The translations under genes were made by a program, and so were the position numbers. Shown here piece after piece: positions 33,822 through 45,338 of a stretch of DNA of 64,000 nucleotides. The notes under the pieces are model-generated. The model had not been told where the DNA came from, searched no databases, and saw only the letters and a list, made by a program, of their open reading frames with translations. The stretch comes from Microbotryomycetes sp. JL201 (taxonomy: Eukaryota > Basidiomycota > Microbotryomycetes): assembly GCA_033819885.1 (NCBI GenBank), contig JAQYUZ010000029.1, positions 153,656 to 217,655 of the forward strand, read 5' to 3'. Within the stretch, counting starts at the first letter, position 1. Each line of letters opens with the position of its first letter.

Positions 33822-34065
33822 TCGTGGATCCTTGTCACACTACGTCGAACAGAAGCTCGTCGTCTTGGTGGCGGATGGCCATCATGTCGAAGCCGTCGGT
33901 TATGGACGACTCCGTCTTCGTTTCGAGTCCGGCTGGGAGAAGGAGCTGGTCGTGTGGCACATTCCCGGTGCTGAGCACGGCATACTCTCAGTGGATGCAT
34001 TGCTCGATGAGAACATCGGTTCAAAGCTCCACAAGGACGAACAGTCTCGCAAGCACGCTGCTTGA
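33733..34065 (+). pseudogene. Copia-type protease fragment
   Basis: The frame contains VWILDSGSGRHYLGDR, the D-S-G active-site motif and flanking pattern of copia aspartic proteases, then a short hydrophobic region (VVWHIPGAEHGILSVDALL) typical of the protease end. It overlaps the gag frame by about 90 bp in a different register and stops at 34063-34065, before any integrase motif. It is a truncated relic. Confidence 0.7.
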
Positions 34066-34103
34066 CCTCGACAGTGGCAAAGAGTGGAGCAGGCTATGCC
34101 GTC

Positions 34104-34424
34104 CTCCTTGTCGGCTTTTCTTTTGTCCACCGGGTCCGGGGGCGCTTGTGACCGCCGGGACTCGCCACGAGCGGGCGCGAGGACATGTGCGACGTCTTTT
34201 CCTTTCAAGACCTATCGCACTGCCCACGACCAGTGGGACCAGTCTCCGGCGTTCCGGAGCGGTACCACCCATAGTCGGTCCCCATCCGACAGTTGCGCAG
34301 CATCACGCGAAGGGCTCATAACCTGTAGCAATGATCTGATACGACCGAATGAGTTACGAATAGCGAGTATAGCATGCAACAGAGACCAACCTGATACGAC
34401 CGAATGAGTTACGAATAGCGAGTA
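34104..34424 (-). repeat. Inverted copy of the copia relic's left end
   Basis: The reverse complement matches 32890-33222, including two 55-bp units (at 34336 and 34391) and the gag start. It differs by scattered substitutions. Confidence 0.85.
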
Positions 34425-34564
34425 TCAGATCACTGCAACACGCATTTCACCGCCTTTTCTAATTGATCGTGCTCGCCTCAAGCTCCTCATTGGGCAAAGT
34501 CCGAGGACCCGTGTCGAATTGCGAACGGCTCCCAGTTGCACCTTTTCTTTTTCATCGATGAAAA

Positions 34565-36463
34565 ATGCCACAAGAAGCTCACGCCACGGCCTTGCTCGAG
34601 ATTGGTCTCACGAAACTGTGGCAGCAAGCGCGAGAGGGTCTGACGCTTGTGTCTGCGTCTTCATCTTGTGCCTCGCACGAGATCATCGCACAGCATTTCG
34701 TCGAGCTTCTACCCCAATTCTGCGAGATCAACACCAATCTCCACGTGCTGGTGAACGCCACGATCGCATTCGACCTGAACTCTGCTGGAATGCAGACGCG
34801 TGCAACGCAGCATGAATCCTTTCGGTCTTCACTCGACCAGGCAATTCGCGAGACAACACACCTCACGAATGACAAAGCTCGCCTCGAGCATATCCTCAAT
34901 ATTCCCCTGCTTTGCCTTGTGTTTTTCAAATTTGTCAAGGTTGGCGTTCACGCACTATCTCATGCTGATCCGACTCGCATTCCCGACACCATCTGGCACC
35001 AAGTTTCGGACCTGATAAGCTACAATCACCCTGGCCAACTACGCTTGTCAACTTTGGGTCTGGCTGTGGTAACACTACATGCTGCGGTTGAGCATTTCCA
35101 TTTGCAAGAGGTTTTCGTAGCTGAAGCCGCCGTAAGAGTAGCTTGAGCAATATCTCGAAATTAGAGTTGGTCTGAGGCTCGCTTGTTGCAGGTTCGCTAC
35201 ACTCCAAATGCTCGACGAGCTCGGGCGGATTTCTCTTTCGATGCTCAGTCGGACACCGGCATGCACTCTCGCAGTCCTCATCGCCCTCGAAACCACGCTC
35301 AAGGCAACCGATTAACACTTAAGGAAATATGTGCGCTCCAGGTGCCAAGCGGACAACCTACTCCTATTCTGAGCGCACACGGCCCGCCTTTCATTTTGAC
35401 ATCCCCTGACCTTTCTCAGATTCGCCGACTTGTCCTGCTCCAACAGGAGATATTTGACATGTTGACAGGCCGAGCGTCAATCACAGATGGAGATGGGCAT
35501 TACTTTGAGCTTTCTCCAAAATTCTTTAAACGCTTGACTTCACATGACGGACATGCTGTTGCTCCCTGGGCACGATTAGCTGCCCTCAATCAAATCATGC
35601 AACTCGCCAAGGTCTTTCGATTGGATCATGTGCCTCTCATGGCTTTGCTAGTCAGAACGGGAATTGTTCACGGGGAAGAAACTGCCGAACAAACTCGCCA
35701 ACTAGTCTCGACGACGATACTCGGAGGAACTTGGCATCCGCCATATGATCCAGACATGATGGCGCCACCAGAGCCTGTCGAGCACTTGGGTCAGCCGTTC
35801 TTGTCGGTGCGCGCAAAAACGCGCAATCTCGACCAGTTTCAATCAAGCTGACAGCATTTCATGACATTGACCCCAGTTGACCGCACCTTTGGCACGCTCC
35901 TCTGTTTACTATGTCTTCCGTAGGTTATTGCAGGTCGTGTAAAGGAGCTCGGGCCTCGTTCTGGTCACTGAAATTTCAGTGGACCGCTTCTGCAGGCTCT
36001 TTTCTGCAACATGTCGACGAGTTTTTCAAGCACAGCTACAAAGATCTTGACCACGTCAAATTATTCTCGGACTTTTGCAATCGCGTCATTCTTGCACGTA
36101 CAGGCATTCGCAAGAATGCCGGCGATGTCCACGCGTTGGAAGCGTACGAAGCCGCGTATGCGTGGCTTGAGAAATGTCAGGTAGTCGAAGCTGCTCGATT
36201 GGTCCTTTTTGAAGTATGTCCAGCACGCACACAGTCTCATTGTCAGTCACGCTCACCATTTTGAACAGCTCACAGATCAGGGACGGTTGATGGAGTTGTT
36301 CTCGCAGCGGTTCGATTCGAGACACGAAAGGTACGATCCGATGTTCACGGCAGGATACTTTTTACCAGACCCTACCCACCACGCTGCTGCGTCCCTGTCC
36401 TTGAGGCAGATCCGGCGCACCGGCATTTCACAGACCGAATTTCGTACGCAGTGGATGCGATGA
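34565..36463 (+). CDS. WPS/RTG paralogue family protein C, unknown function
   Basis: Five exons (34565-35131, 35192-35806, 35877-35936, 35980-36213, 36269-36463) give 556 residues. It is closest in plan to copy D at 60.5 kb: exon 1 is 567 nt in both. Shared blocks are LEHILNIPLLCLVFF (as in A1), LLQQEIFDMLTGR followed by LLVRTGIVHG, FRRLLQVW-FLQHVDEFFKH, CQVVEAARLVLFE just before the last intron, and the tail RQIRRTGISQTEFRTQWM, which matches RMTRRTGVTTEDLRSRW in D. The 60-nt exon 3 was placed because it restores the alignment with A1 and D. There is no signal peptide, membrane helix or known domain. It lies directly downstream of the copia relic. Confidence 0.72.
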
Positions 36464-36536
36464 GACGTTCGTCTACTTCGTTTCTTGATCTTACAACAGT
36501 GACGCAATGTAAACTTCTTATCTCTCTCTTGCTGGG

Positions 36537-37837
36537 TCACCGCCACAAATGACACTCTTGGTCCCAGCTGGCTGACGCCACGACGCCCTCGTCGTAATAA
36601 CTCCAAGCGATACCGACGACGAATTCCGTATGACCGTCGTAGATCCGCTCTAATCTGGCGCCACCCATACCCGTGGGACCAAATGTGCCGACAGACTGTT
36701 GAGCACTGTTGCCCAAGGTGGCGCTGTCCACGGACCAGATTCTTGAAGTCATGTCGTAAGATCCTGACGCGAGAACGTTTGGCGAGTGAGGGGACCAGCA
36801 CACCTTTCGGACGGCATACTCGTGTCCAAGTAGGGTCGCCACCGTGACGTTGGGTTGCATCGTCGGAACGGTTGGATTTGGTCCCGCGTTCTGAGATGCC
36901 ATGCGCAAGTCGTGGATGCGAATTGTACGATCAACAGAGCCGGTCGCGATCAAATGAGGGTGATATTTGTTCCAATCGAGCGACAAGACTTCTGTCGGGT
37001 GCGCTTGTACTGTCAATGCCGCCTCGGCAGGTTGTCCTGGTCCGCCACCCGCGACTGGGGCACGTGTATCCCACACCTTGAGGAGTCCGTCTGTTGAGCA
37101 TGACGCAATTGTCGCCGGTTGTGACGGTGCAAACATGGCCGAGTACACGCAGGCCGTGTGCGCCGGAATTGTCGTAAGTGAGCTTGGCCGCTCTGGCGTC
37201 CACTGCGAGAAGCGGACTGTCAGCAATGGGAGCAGGTTTAGTCTGCGGAAGCATGCGAACAAGCTTGATCGAGCAGTCCCAGCTGCCTGTCGCAAACAAG
37301 TCTTTCTGCACGTTGCTCCAGTCGACCGAAAACACTTCGCGCTGGTGCTCGTGCCACTTGCGAATGGGAAAGTCCTGGCGAGGAGAGGAGAACGAGCAGA
37401 GTCAGCCTCAGACCAAGAATGGAATTAGTACAGGCGTACGTTGAGCATGATATCCCACAGCTTGACGCTGCCGTCGCCGCTGGCCGTCACGAGCTGGTTC
37501 TCGTGCATTTCTGACCAGGCCAAGTCGTACAAACCATCCTGGGTGTTAAAGCTGGTGTGCATGAATGTCAATTCAGCTCATGAAAGAGTCTGTTGAGCAC
37601 GTTGACGCACAACTTGTCGACTTGGACTGGCGGCGGAGCTGGTGCTGCAATTTGAGGCCCCGGTGCGCCATCTATCGACGCGATGCTCAATCTTCCATTG
37701 CCGACGAGTCCAAAGTTGGCGCTGCCTGCGATCGCAAGCTTGTTGGGAAAGAATGGCGAGAACGCAACGCCGTAACACGCAAACCTGAGACCCGGTAAAG
37801 CATTGAGCACGCCTGAATGACGAACATCCACGCTCAT
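36537..37837 (-). CDS. PEX7: Peroxin 7, PTS2 receptor (WD40)
   Basis: Four exons (37611-37837, 37440-37551, 37261-37374, 36537-37202) give 372 residues. PEX7 is a WD40 propeller that binds the N-terminal PTS2 signal of matrix proteins in the cytosol and delivers them to peroxisomes. Diagnostic segments are [20 protein letters not shown] near the start, [14 protein letters not shown] after intron 1, [14 protein letters not shown], the [15 protein letters not shown] block and [10 protein letters not shown] at the end. Several GH-WD-type repeats are visible. A proline- and alanine-rich insert (about residues 58-73) precedes intron 1. Its 3' end faces family gene C, with stops 73 bp apart. Confidence 0.93.
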
Positions 37838-37996
37838 GACAGCCTACCCATCTGTTCGGCAGCGCCTGAGCGGTGTCGGCCGAGCTGGCTGCATCCGGTC
37901 GGTGATCGAGCCGGGCACTGAGACAGCCGGAAGTCTATCGATGTCGCAATCACATTATCATTGCAAGACCTCTAGACCACAGAGCATACAACAACT

Positions 37997-40662
37997 CTAT
38001 CGCTGGTGCACCGTCTGCTTCGGAGCACTCAACTCGTCGAGATACTCCTTGACCCACCGGTCACGTGAGTCGGCATCATAGTCAAACTGCGTGTATCGTT
38101 TGTCATGCTGCGACAGCAAGACACGTCAGTCGGAACGACCAGTGCGAGATGCGAACCGAGAACGACTCACCTTGAGCGTCTTGTGAATCGCAGGAAGGTC
38201 TACTTGCTTGGCCATGTCAACCAGGCTAGGCATGTCGTCGTCCGCGTCATCGTCATCGTCACCCTCGTGAGCCATGCCAGTGTTTCCATCACCCTCCTGT
38301 TTCTTCTTCTGCAACCGACCCCAATGCTCGATAATTGGACTCTCCTGCAACAACTGGTCAAACTCTTGTCGCGCTTGCGAGTAGCGAGCTCGATTCCACC
38401 GCTCAAACAAAGTCTCAAGCTCGTCAAGATTTCCGTGCACGAGAGCCTTGACATGTGGCGAGTCTTTGACGGACGGCAACATGTCATGGAATGGCGTCAC
38501 GAGCGAAGGCGAGTGGGCCGCAAACAAATCTTGGACGAGCTTCAAGCGCTTGTCGTATAGAAATTTGACATGTCTGTCAAACAGGACATGCTTCTCGCCG
38601 TTGGACAATGGCGAATCCGTGAAGCGTGTATCGTTTGCGAGAGCTTGCACCGCATCCTCCCAACGGGCCTGCGTGAAGCTCGTCAGAAAACAGAACCGCA
38701 GTTTAGCATCTCTCCACGCACCTCGTGGTCTCGCACAACGTCAACGAGCAGCGTGCCAAATTCGCGCTCGCCTTCTTCACGTCCGAGCACGCGTTTGGCC
38801 AATCCTGCCGACCGGGCTGCCCTCTCTTTCTCCGCCCGGACTTGAGCCTCGCGATCTCTCAAGCTGGCCTGCGCACGTGCAGCTCTCTCTTCCTTGCTAA
38901 GAGCGCTTTTTGAAGCAGAAACCGACGACTGATCCTCGTCGCCGGCGGATTCGTCGCTCACTGTGGAAACATACTTGTTGAACAGGCTCTCGCGCGACGA
39001 GCTCGAGTTGACCGCTTGATACCGCGGATCGCTCGTATGCCTTCCTTTGACGTCCGTCCATTTGTCACCTTTTCTAATTGCTTTGTCTTGCCGCAGCATT
39101 TCTGTGAATTTCTCCTCGGCGACGATGGCCTGCGCACGCTTATGTTCTCCTAGTTCGCGCAGCCACTGTCGAAAGACTTTTTCCTTCTCACCCTCGGTCT
39201 TACCAAAGTCTCTGAAACGGGGATCTTTGGCGTGCGCGCGCTTGAAGTCGGAAAAATGCGTACGCGTCGAGGTGACGTGCTGCTTCAGCAAGTCGCGATA
39301 GGCGGTTGTTGGCTGTCACACGAGCAGATGAATCAGGAAACCAAGGGACGCGTGCGCGTCGCGTTTTAGACTCACGTCGACTTTTGGCGCACCACCTTCG
39401 GATGCTTTTCGTTTCGCAGCCCTCTTTTCGCGAATTTTGTCTTTGCAAAACTCGTCAAACAAATCTCTCCTGGTGCGCAACTGTTTAACAGCGAGGTAGC
39501 GCGGGTCATTGATGAACTTGGGCAGCTCCATGTCCCACGGAGCCATCGGGTCAATGTCCTTTTCGGCGAGCATGGCCTGTAGGCGCGACAGTGATTGTCA
39601 GTGGAAGATTGGTTCCCGAATCGACTGATGCTTACCTTGAAAAATGCAGCAGCCTCTTCTTGCGATACGTCCAATTCAGTTGATGCAGGAGGTGCAGGCT
39701 GTCCGTTTGTTTCGTCTTGCTGCTCGTCCTTCTTCTTTTGTCGTTCTGCCTCGTCTGCCTCTTCCTGCTCACGCGCCATGTCTGCTGCCACTTGACGTTG
39801 CCATTCTTCGTCCTGCTCAAGCTCCTCGATTTCACGAACAACTTTTGGTTTTTTGATCTTTTTCTTTTTTGGTTCAACAACGAGTGCATTGGCGTCTGTC
39901 TCGCCTGCGCCGTCTGCTTCTAGAGGTTTTGTCTCGCCGTTCGACGCCTCGACTTCAATGTCTAGATGTGAAGCACCGTCTTCCTTTGCGTCGACGTCTT
40001 TCGTCTCATCGTGCACGTGCTCAACCTTTCGCTTCTTGCCGGCAGGTCCGTCTGAATTCTTTTTGGCCTCTTGCTCTTGCCTTTCCAACAACGCCACCTC
40101 GTCTTTTATTTCGTCAGGAACTGTCCACACGCTCGTCTTTGTTTCTTTGTTGGTGTAAAACACGTTATCTTTGGTCGTCGTGACCCTGATCCAACTCGTG
40201 CCTGGCACGGCAACCTTGTCTCGAGGTTTCTCTTTTTTTTCCTTCTTTTCCTTTGTTGGAGCAATCGATGGCGTTGGTCCACCGAGAGGCAGATACATGC
40301 CTGGCGCAGAAGATGATGATGATGACGGAGGAAAGCCCGGAGGCGGCGGCGGCGGCGGCGGCATGGGTCTGACATATGTCGAAACGTTCGTTTGAGGATT
40401 GAACCAATAAGGCTGACCTCCTGGAGCTGTTCGAGGTGATTGGGTTTGCCGTGTCAGTCACGTGCACGCTTCGAATCCGTGCAACGCTCGGCCTCTCACC
40501 TCGGTGCTCCGTCCACGGCGGCGGCACAGGCGGAAAGAAGGCTTGCTGCATCATAGGCGGCGGCGGAGGTGGGATGGCCGCTGGTACAGGCGTGTTGCCG
40601 GCATTGGCGCCGGGAAATCCAGGCGGCGGCGGTGGGATCGCGCGAGACGGTGCAGGCGCCAT
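37997..40662 (-). CDS. TCERG1/CA150-type WW and FF domain protein
   Basis: Six exons (40500-40662, 39636-40426, 39376-39576, 38722-39312, 38171-38668, 37997-38107) give 784 residues. The N-terminus is proline-rich. A WW domain spans intron 1 (WTEHRAPGGQPYWFNPQT) and a second WW-like unit reads WIRVTTTKDNVFYTNKETK. A charged linker leads to several FF domains, for example MLAEKDIDPMAPWDMELPKF, YRDLLKQHVTSTRTHFSDFK and ALANDTRFTDSP. This is the order of TCERG1/CA150, which couples RNA polymerase II elongation to splicing in the nucleus. PRP40 is the alternative, but its WW pair lies closer together and lacks the proline-rich head. Confidence 0.85.
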
Positions 40663-40806
40663 CCTGGGTTCTCGGATGTAAGAATGAGCTGCTGTGTGCC
40701 TGCAAGAGCTGCGGGGTCTGGACGCTGGCTTTGTTGGAAAGTGCGAAAGCTGCTCGAGCTTTGCGTCCTTTCATTCTCCCGTAACAGCACACAGCTTTTC
40801 CTCACC
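40663..40806. promoter_or_regulatory. Short divergent promoter
   Basis: Only 144 bp separate the start codons of the leftward FF-domain gene and the rightward acireductone dioxygenase gene, so the core promoters must overlap or abut. Confidence 0.45.
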
Positions 40807-41639
40807 ATGCGAACTTACTACTTGTACGTCAACAGCGTCGGACGAGTGGTCCTCAGCTGCTTTTTGACACCTTGTCGCGCCAAGCACGTGCTCGCTTGGC
40901 CTCTGACAAATGACGTTGTGTCTCGTTCTTGTACGCCAACTGACGTTTGACCATACACTTACGCAGCGATGATCAACCGGGAGACCAAAGATTGCCGCAC
41001 GACTCTGGCGAAGCCGTGCCGCTCGAAGCTCTGCAGCAGCTCGGTGTTCTGCCTTTCCCCGACATTGGACTCGACAAGGTCGAAGAAATGTATGCCATTA
41101 ACGACCTCACTATGTCACACTCCACTCACTCGCCGTCGTGCAGAGCCAAGGAACGCGTGTACAAGAACAGAGACGAGATCAACGTCTCAAAGGCCGCCAT
41201 GGGCGACATCTACGAGCAAAAGCTCAAGGGCTTCTTTTCGTGAGCGAGGGCGGCCTCTGGAAAGGTGAAGTGCAGTGTGCTGACATTGCGCTTATAGGGA
41301 GCACCTGCACGAAGACGAAGAGATTCGTTATATCAAGGAGGGATCTGGGTACTTTGACGTGCGAGGTACGTGACGGTCATCTGTCCAGAGGATACCTGTT
41401 CATCATCAGCCTCGTATGCAGATAAAACAGACGCGCGATGGATCAGGATCGCCGTTGAACCGCGCGACTTGATCATCTTGCCCGCCGGCATCTACCACAG
41501 GTTCACACTTGACACGGGCGACTACATCAAAGCGCTCCGATTGTTCAAAGACGAACCAAAGTGGGTTCCACATGACAGGTCGAGCGATACCGACAAGAAC
41601 GAGTTTAGGCAACAGTATTTGCAAGAGATTCAGGTGTAG
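40807..41639 (+). CDS. ADI1: Acireductone dioxygenase (methionine salvage)
   Basis: Five exons (40807-40823, 40967-41089, 41144-41239, 41298-41365, 41422-41639) give 168 residues, near the usual ~180. The enzyme cleaves acireductone to formate and the keto-acid precursor of methionine. Metal ligands of the cupin are visible in [10 protein letters not shown] (two His and a Glu) and in the later YHRFTLD His. Other marks are [17 protein letters not shown] at the start of exon 2, [15 protein letters not shown] and [17 protein letters not shown]. The first coding exon is only 17 nt (MRTYY plus two bases) and is followed by a 143-bp intron, the longest in the gene. Confidence 0.95.
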
Positions 41640-42094
41640 ACTTCCGTGCTAGGCAGGTTTGTGAATAATGCATGATTTGTTCAGTGCTCACTCTCCGCTC
41701 GGTGGACTGTCTTGTGCGCTCTGCGCGCAGTACTCACAGTCAAGTGTCGTCAGTCCAAACGGGGCAGTCGAGGAAGATTGGCAACACGCCCGAAACACGG
41801 AGCAGTGTCAGAAACTCCCAATTTATTGGTCTTTTCATCACTATCGCAAGGTGCATCACACGGAGGTTTTCATGTGGATCTAGCGGCCCGCTCGCCCCGG
41901 CCAGTCTTTGAACGAGCCCCATCGGACAGACGCTCTTGAGGCTGAAGAAACGAATTGTCATTCAACTGATTGCATGGAATCGAGACTACGATCGAAACGA
42001 ATCAACAGAGCTGATTGAAAAGGGGAACGGGGATGCGCGCGCGCAAGTGTCTGAAACGAAGTGTTCGAATAATTTAGTCTGCAGGAGGGAAAAC
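41640..42094. other. Convergent 3' intergenic region
   Basis: A gap of 455 bp lies between two converging genes. No supported frame or repeat is seen. Confidence 0.45.
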
Positions 42095-43228
42095 TCAGCT
42101 CGCTTCGGCACATTGTGCGCCTGGCGCGGAGAACTCACAGTTGACGCCGAGAGAGGTGACACTGCGGCAGTTTGAAACTGAAGGAGCCGGACCAGCAGGC
42201 GGCGTCGGGTTCTGTCCTTGGTACCACGTCGAGAGGCCGCCGTTTTTCGAGTAAACGCCGGGGGGCAGAGTCGAGGGCTTCGAGTTGCACGAATCGAAGC
42301 CGCTTGAATACTTGCCCGGATGATTCCACTGGCTTCCCATTACATCTAGACGCATACACAACGGTCAGTCTTAGCCGGCGTCCCTGCTCATCCCGCCTTA
42401 CCATACACGTGTGGGCAGTAGCGCTTCGCGTCACTGCCCGGGAAGCAAGCTCGCAGAGAAAGCTCGTTGTACGCCAAAAACTCGGCCCACTCGTAAATTT
42501 GGACGCGTTGGCCGGCATTGTTCTTTGCAATGACAATGCCGCCTGAGAAGGGGACGGATCAGCGAGACTCGCATAGTCTCGACGCCTGAACGAACTGACC
42601 GATGGGGTTGCCGAGACCATCTGCTCCGTGCGCGTCCAGCTCGCCACCTTCGTCACCGGCGGGGACGTTGATCTTGGTGAAATCACCGACGGCCGTAATT
42701 TGGATGTATTTCGAGGTGCGAACCCACCTCATTCCCTTGAAGGTTCCCTTGGGAATGAGCCTGGCACCGTGGCCCTTCTTGGTGCAGTATGCGACAGCCT
42801 CACGCTCGCCCGTGCCGACTGGTACGCGAGTGCGCGGCGCAAACACACAGAAGTCTTCGGCTTGTCCAAGCCACAAAGTCTGCCCGATTCCACATGACAT
42901 GAGCTCCCGCGTGTTTCTCAGAAACGAACGTGATTCCTCACTTGGCACATACGGTCTGGGCCGTCCTTGCCCTTATAGCGCTTGTAGCAATCGTTGTAAC
43001 TATTCTCCACAGGAAATGTCAATTATGTCCAGCAAGTTCTTCGGTGCCGCGTGGACGCGCGGTTCTGTGCTGCCTCCCGCGCGACGCGACCTCCACGGAG
43101 GGAACGCACCCAACTTGGCCATCCTCGGTACGCGCAGGCAGGTTGTTGGGGTCGACAGTGACATAACCTCCCAAGACAGTGGCGGGTACGACGGCAGCAA
43201 GCGCCGACAACAATGCAAAAGCCTTCAT
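42095..43228 (-). CDS. Secreted protein, macrofage-activating-glycoprotein-like
   Basis: Five exons (43110-43228, 42942-42999, 42600-42879, 42402-42542, 42095-42345) give 282 residues. A signal peptide is clear (MKAFALLSALAAVVPATVLG). The mature part carries the family pattern AEDFCVFAP, AYCTKKGHGARLIPKGTF, ELDAHGADGLGNPIGG, YCPHVYDVMGS and STWYQGQNPTPPAGPAPS. Basidiomycetes have many copies of such proteins, often annotated as macrofage activating glycoprotein; the biochemical role is not established. The start of exon 2 was set at 42999, the acceptor that gives an open frame into the first cysteine segment (YNDCYKRY). Many paired cysteines suggest a folded extracellular domain. Confidence 0.85.
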
Positions 43229-43871
43229 AGCTCGGTCAATTCGAGGGCGACGGGTTCGGGAGCGGGGCGGCGGTGGCGGACAGGACGTGCACTCGAGTCG
43301 GAGAGGAGAGTGGAGGCGTTCGAAAGAAGCGAAGGTGCAACGGGAGACTTGGAGCAGGAAGAAGCCAAGATCTCCTGACAGGAAATGGGAAATGCCTCGA
43401 GGCGGGTCCGCGTGCCGGCTCTGGGCTGGCCCCTTCGACAAGATCGCCCGCTCCTCTCAAGCCAAAATTGGGAACAGCGCGAGCGCGTCGCGTGAACAAA
43501 AAAGACTAGTTAATGCTGTGCTGGGCTCATGCGATGCCGGCTCGTCAGCGGCATGTTTGTTGTTAGTTTATATGTACAGAGATTACCCAGTCAGTGACCT
43601 TGCTCAGGTACTGCCGTTCATCTAGAACTCGCGCATGGGCCCGTGGTTGGCGCGATCGGGGGGTTCGCGGACATTAAGGAGGTGAATCGTGAAGCGGTCC
43701 TGCCACGCGAGATGTTCACCACTACATTCTCGTAATGCCACTACGCAAGCACTGGAAAATTGCGGGATTCCCTCATTACGACAAGTGGGGCCCACCTCGG
43801 CGCGGGCGACTCGGCGTCGCGTTGACGTCGTCGTCGCGAGCTGCCGTTTCAATTGTTTCGTTCGCGCCGTC
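43229..43871. promoter_or_regulatory. Divergent intergenic region
   Basis: A gap of 643 bp lies between the leftward secreted-protein gene and the rightward dehydratase gene. Purine-rich on the plus strand around 43250-43380. Frames present here overlap no splice structure and show no domain. Confidence 0.4.
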
Positions 43872-45290
43872 ATGAGCTCTCACAAGCAGGTAACTACCAG
43901 CAGAGATGAAATGATTGACGTTCAAGGCTGATAGCTCTGCAGATCCTGGCGCAATGTCGCAAGCTCATCCCGCCGCTCACGAACGAGCTGCACAAGGGAC
44001 AAGCAGGTCGGATCGGTGTCATTGGAGGATCAGCCGAGTGAGAAATTTGTCTCTGTACATCTGCACATCGCTGATTATGGCAATCAGCTATTCGGGCGCA
44101 CCGTTCTTTGCGAGCATGAGCGCACTCCGCATTGTGAGTGCATCGCGCAGGCATGTGATAAAGCGTCCCAGCGCTCATTGTTTGCTCGCAGGGTGCAGAT
44201 CTTGCTCACGTTATTTGCGAACCGGCCGCAGGCAGTGAGTGTCGAAGGATCCGAAGGAAGCTCACGTGACCTGACATCCGTCAAGACATCATCAAGACGT
44301 ATTCTCCAGGTGGGTTCCACGCATCATCGGAAAGATCTGGCTCACAGCGGGCTCTCGCAGACTTGATTGTCCACACCGACCTCGGACCGGACTCGTGGGT
44401 CATGGCAGACTGGCAAGCTGGCGATGCCTGACCATGTGGTCTCACAGAACGGAAAAATCCCTGACGGAACTGTACAATGCCCTGTTGCCACGTCTGCACG
44501 TACTGGTCGTTGGTCCAGGCCTTGGCCGGTCAAAGCACATGCAATTGGCCGCTCGCGTCGCCATCAAACTGGCTCGCGAAAAAGATATATACATCGTCAT
44601 TGACGCTGATGGGCTGTGGCTGGCCCAGAATGAACCCGATGTGGTCAAAGGCTACGCAAAGGCAGTTCTCACACCAAACGTGGTCGAGTTTGGCCGTTTG
44701 TGCGATGCAGTGGTCAGTCGAACACATACTGATTCCAAGCACACGATCTAACTCTGTCAAGTGCACTGCAGGACCTGAAACAAGATTCGGACCGAGACAC
44801 GTTAGCCGCCCGCCTGGCGGACGCGCTCGGCGGCGTCACTGTTCTTCAGAAAGGGTCGGTAGACCGCATCACGAACGGTCAGAATACAAAAGCTTTAGTC
44901 AATCAAGTCCAGGGCTCTGTCAGACGGTGTGGTGGCCAGGGTGATGTATTGAGTGGGTCTGTAGGAACGTTTTTAGCATGGGCGATGAGTTGGCAAGACG
45001 GTCAAGGTCAAACACGCGAGGATGCCGGACAGTCGTGAGTCATGATTCCAACGGTTGGGCAGGGACGGAAGCTGAAGGCGATCAATCTCAGTCATTTCGC
45101 GGATGTACCTCTGACTATGCTGGCGGCGTACGCCGGATCAACGCTGACGCGCACGGCGAGCCGCATCACATATGCTCGGATGAAGAGGGCGATGCAGACG
45201 AGCGACATGCTCGATGATGTCGGACACGCGTTCGAAGAGGTGTTTGGCGAACAAGATCAGGAGGCCGGCGGTCAAAAAAGCAAGGTGTAA
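43872..45290 (+). CDS. NAXD: ATP-dependent NAD(P)H-hydrate dehydratase
   Basis: Nine exons (43872-43889, 43943-44037, 44088-44133, 44192-44234, 44286-44309, 44361-44394, 44448-44712, 44772-45034, 45092-45290) give 328 residues. The enzyme repairs damaged, hydrated NAD(P)H using ATP. Family marks: [22 protein letters not shown] across intron 2, [53 protein letters not shown] and [12 protein letters not shown], the nucleotide-binding end of the ribokinase-like fold. Coding exons 3 to 6 are all under 50 nt, two of them only 24 and 34. The first exon encodes just MSSHKQ; another start upstream of it cannot be excluded. Confidence 0.92.
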
Positions 45291-45338
45291 AGCAGAGTAA
45301 CAGATAAACTGCATTCATTGTACATACAACCCATTTGA

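Larger units (their letters stand above)
32836..34440. mobile_element. Rearranged Ty1/copia-type retroelement relic with inverted ends
   Basis: The spacer encodes gag and protease parts of a copia-like element. The left end (32890-33222) reappears inverted at about 34104-34424, including the 55-bp repeats and the gag start, so the 5' end is present twice in opposite orientation. No integrase, reverse transcriptase or RNase H follows. It sits between family genes B2 and C. The 15-bp word cagatcactgcaaca occurs in direct orientation at both sides (about 32976 and 34426). Confidence 0.75.

Noticed and set aside
43179-43625. Long plus-strand frame in the divergent gap
   Set aside because: It overlaps the signal-peptide exon in antisense, is low in complexity and shows no homology.
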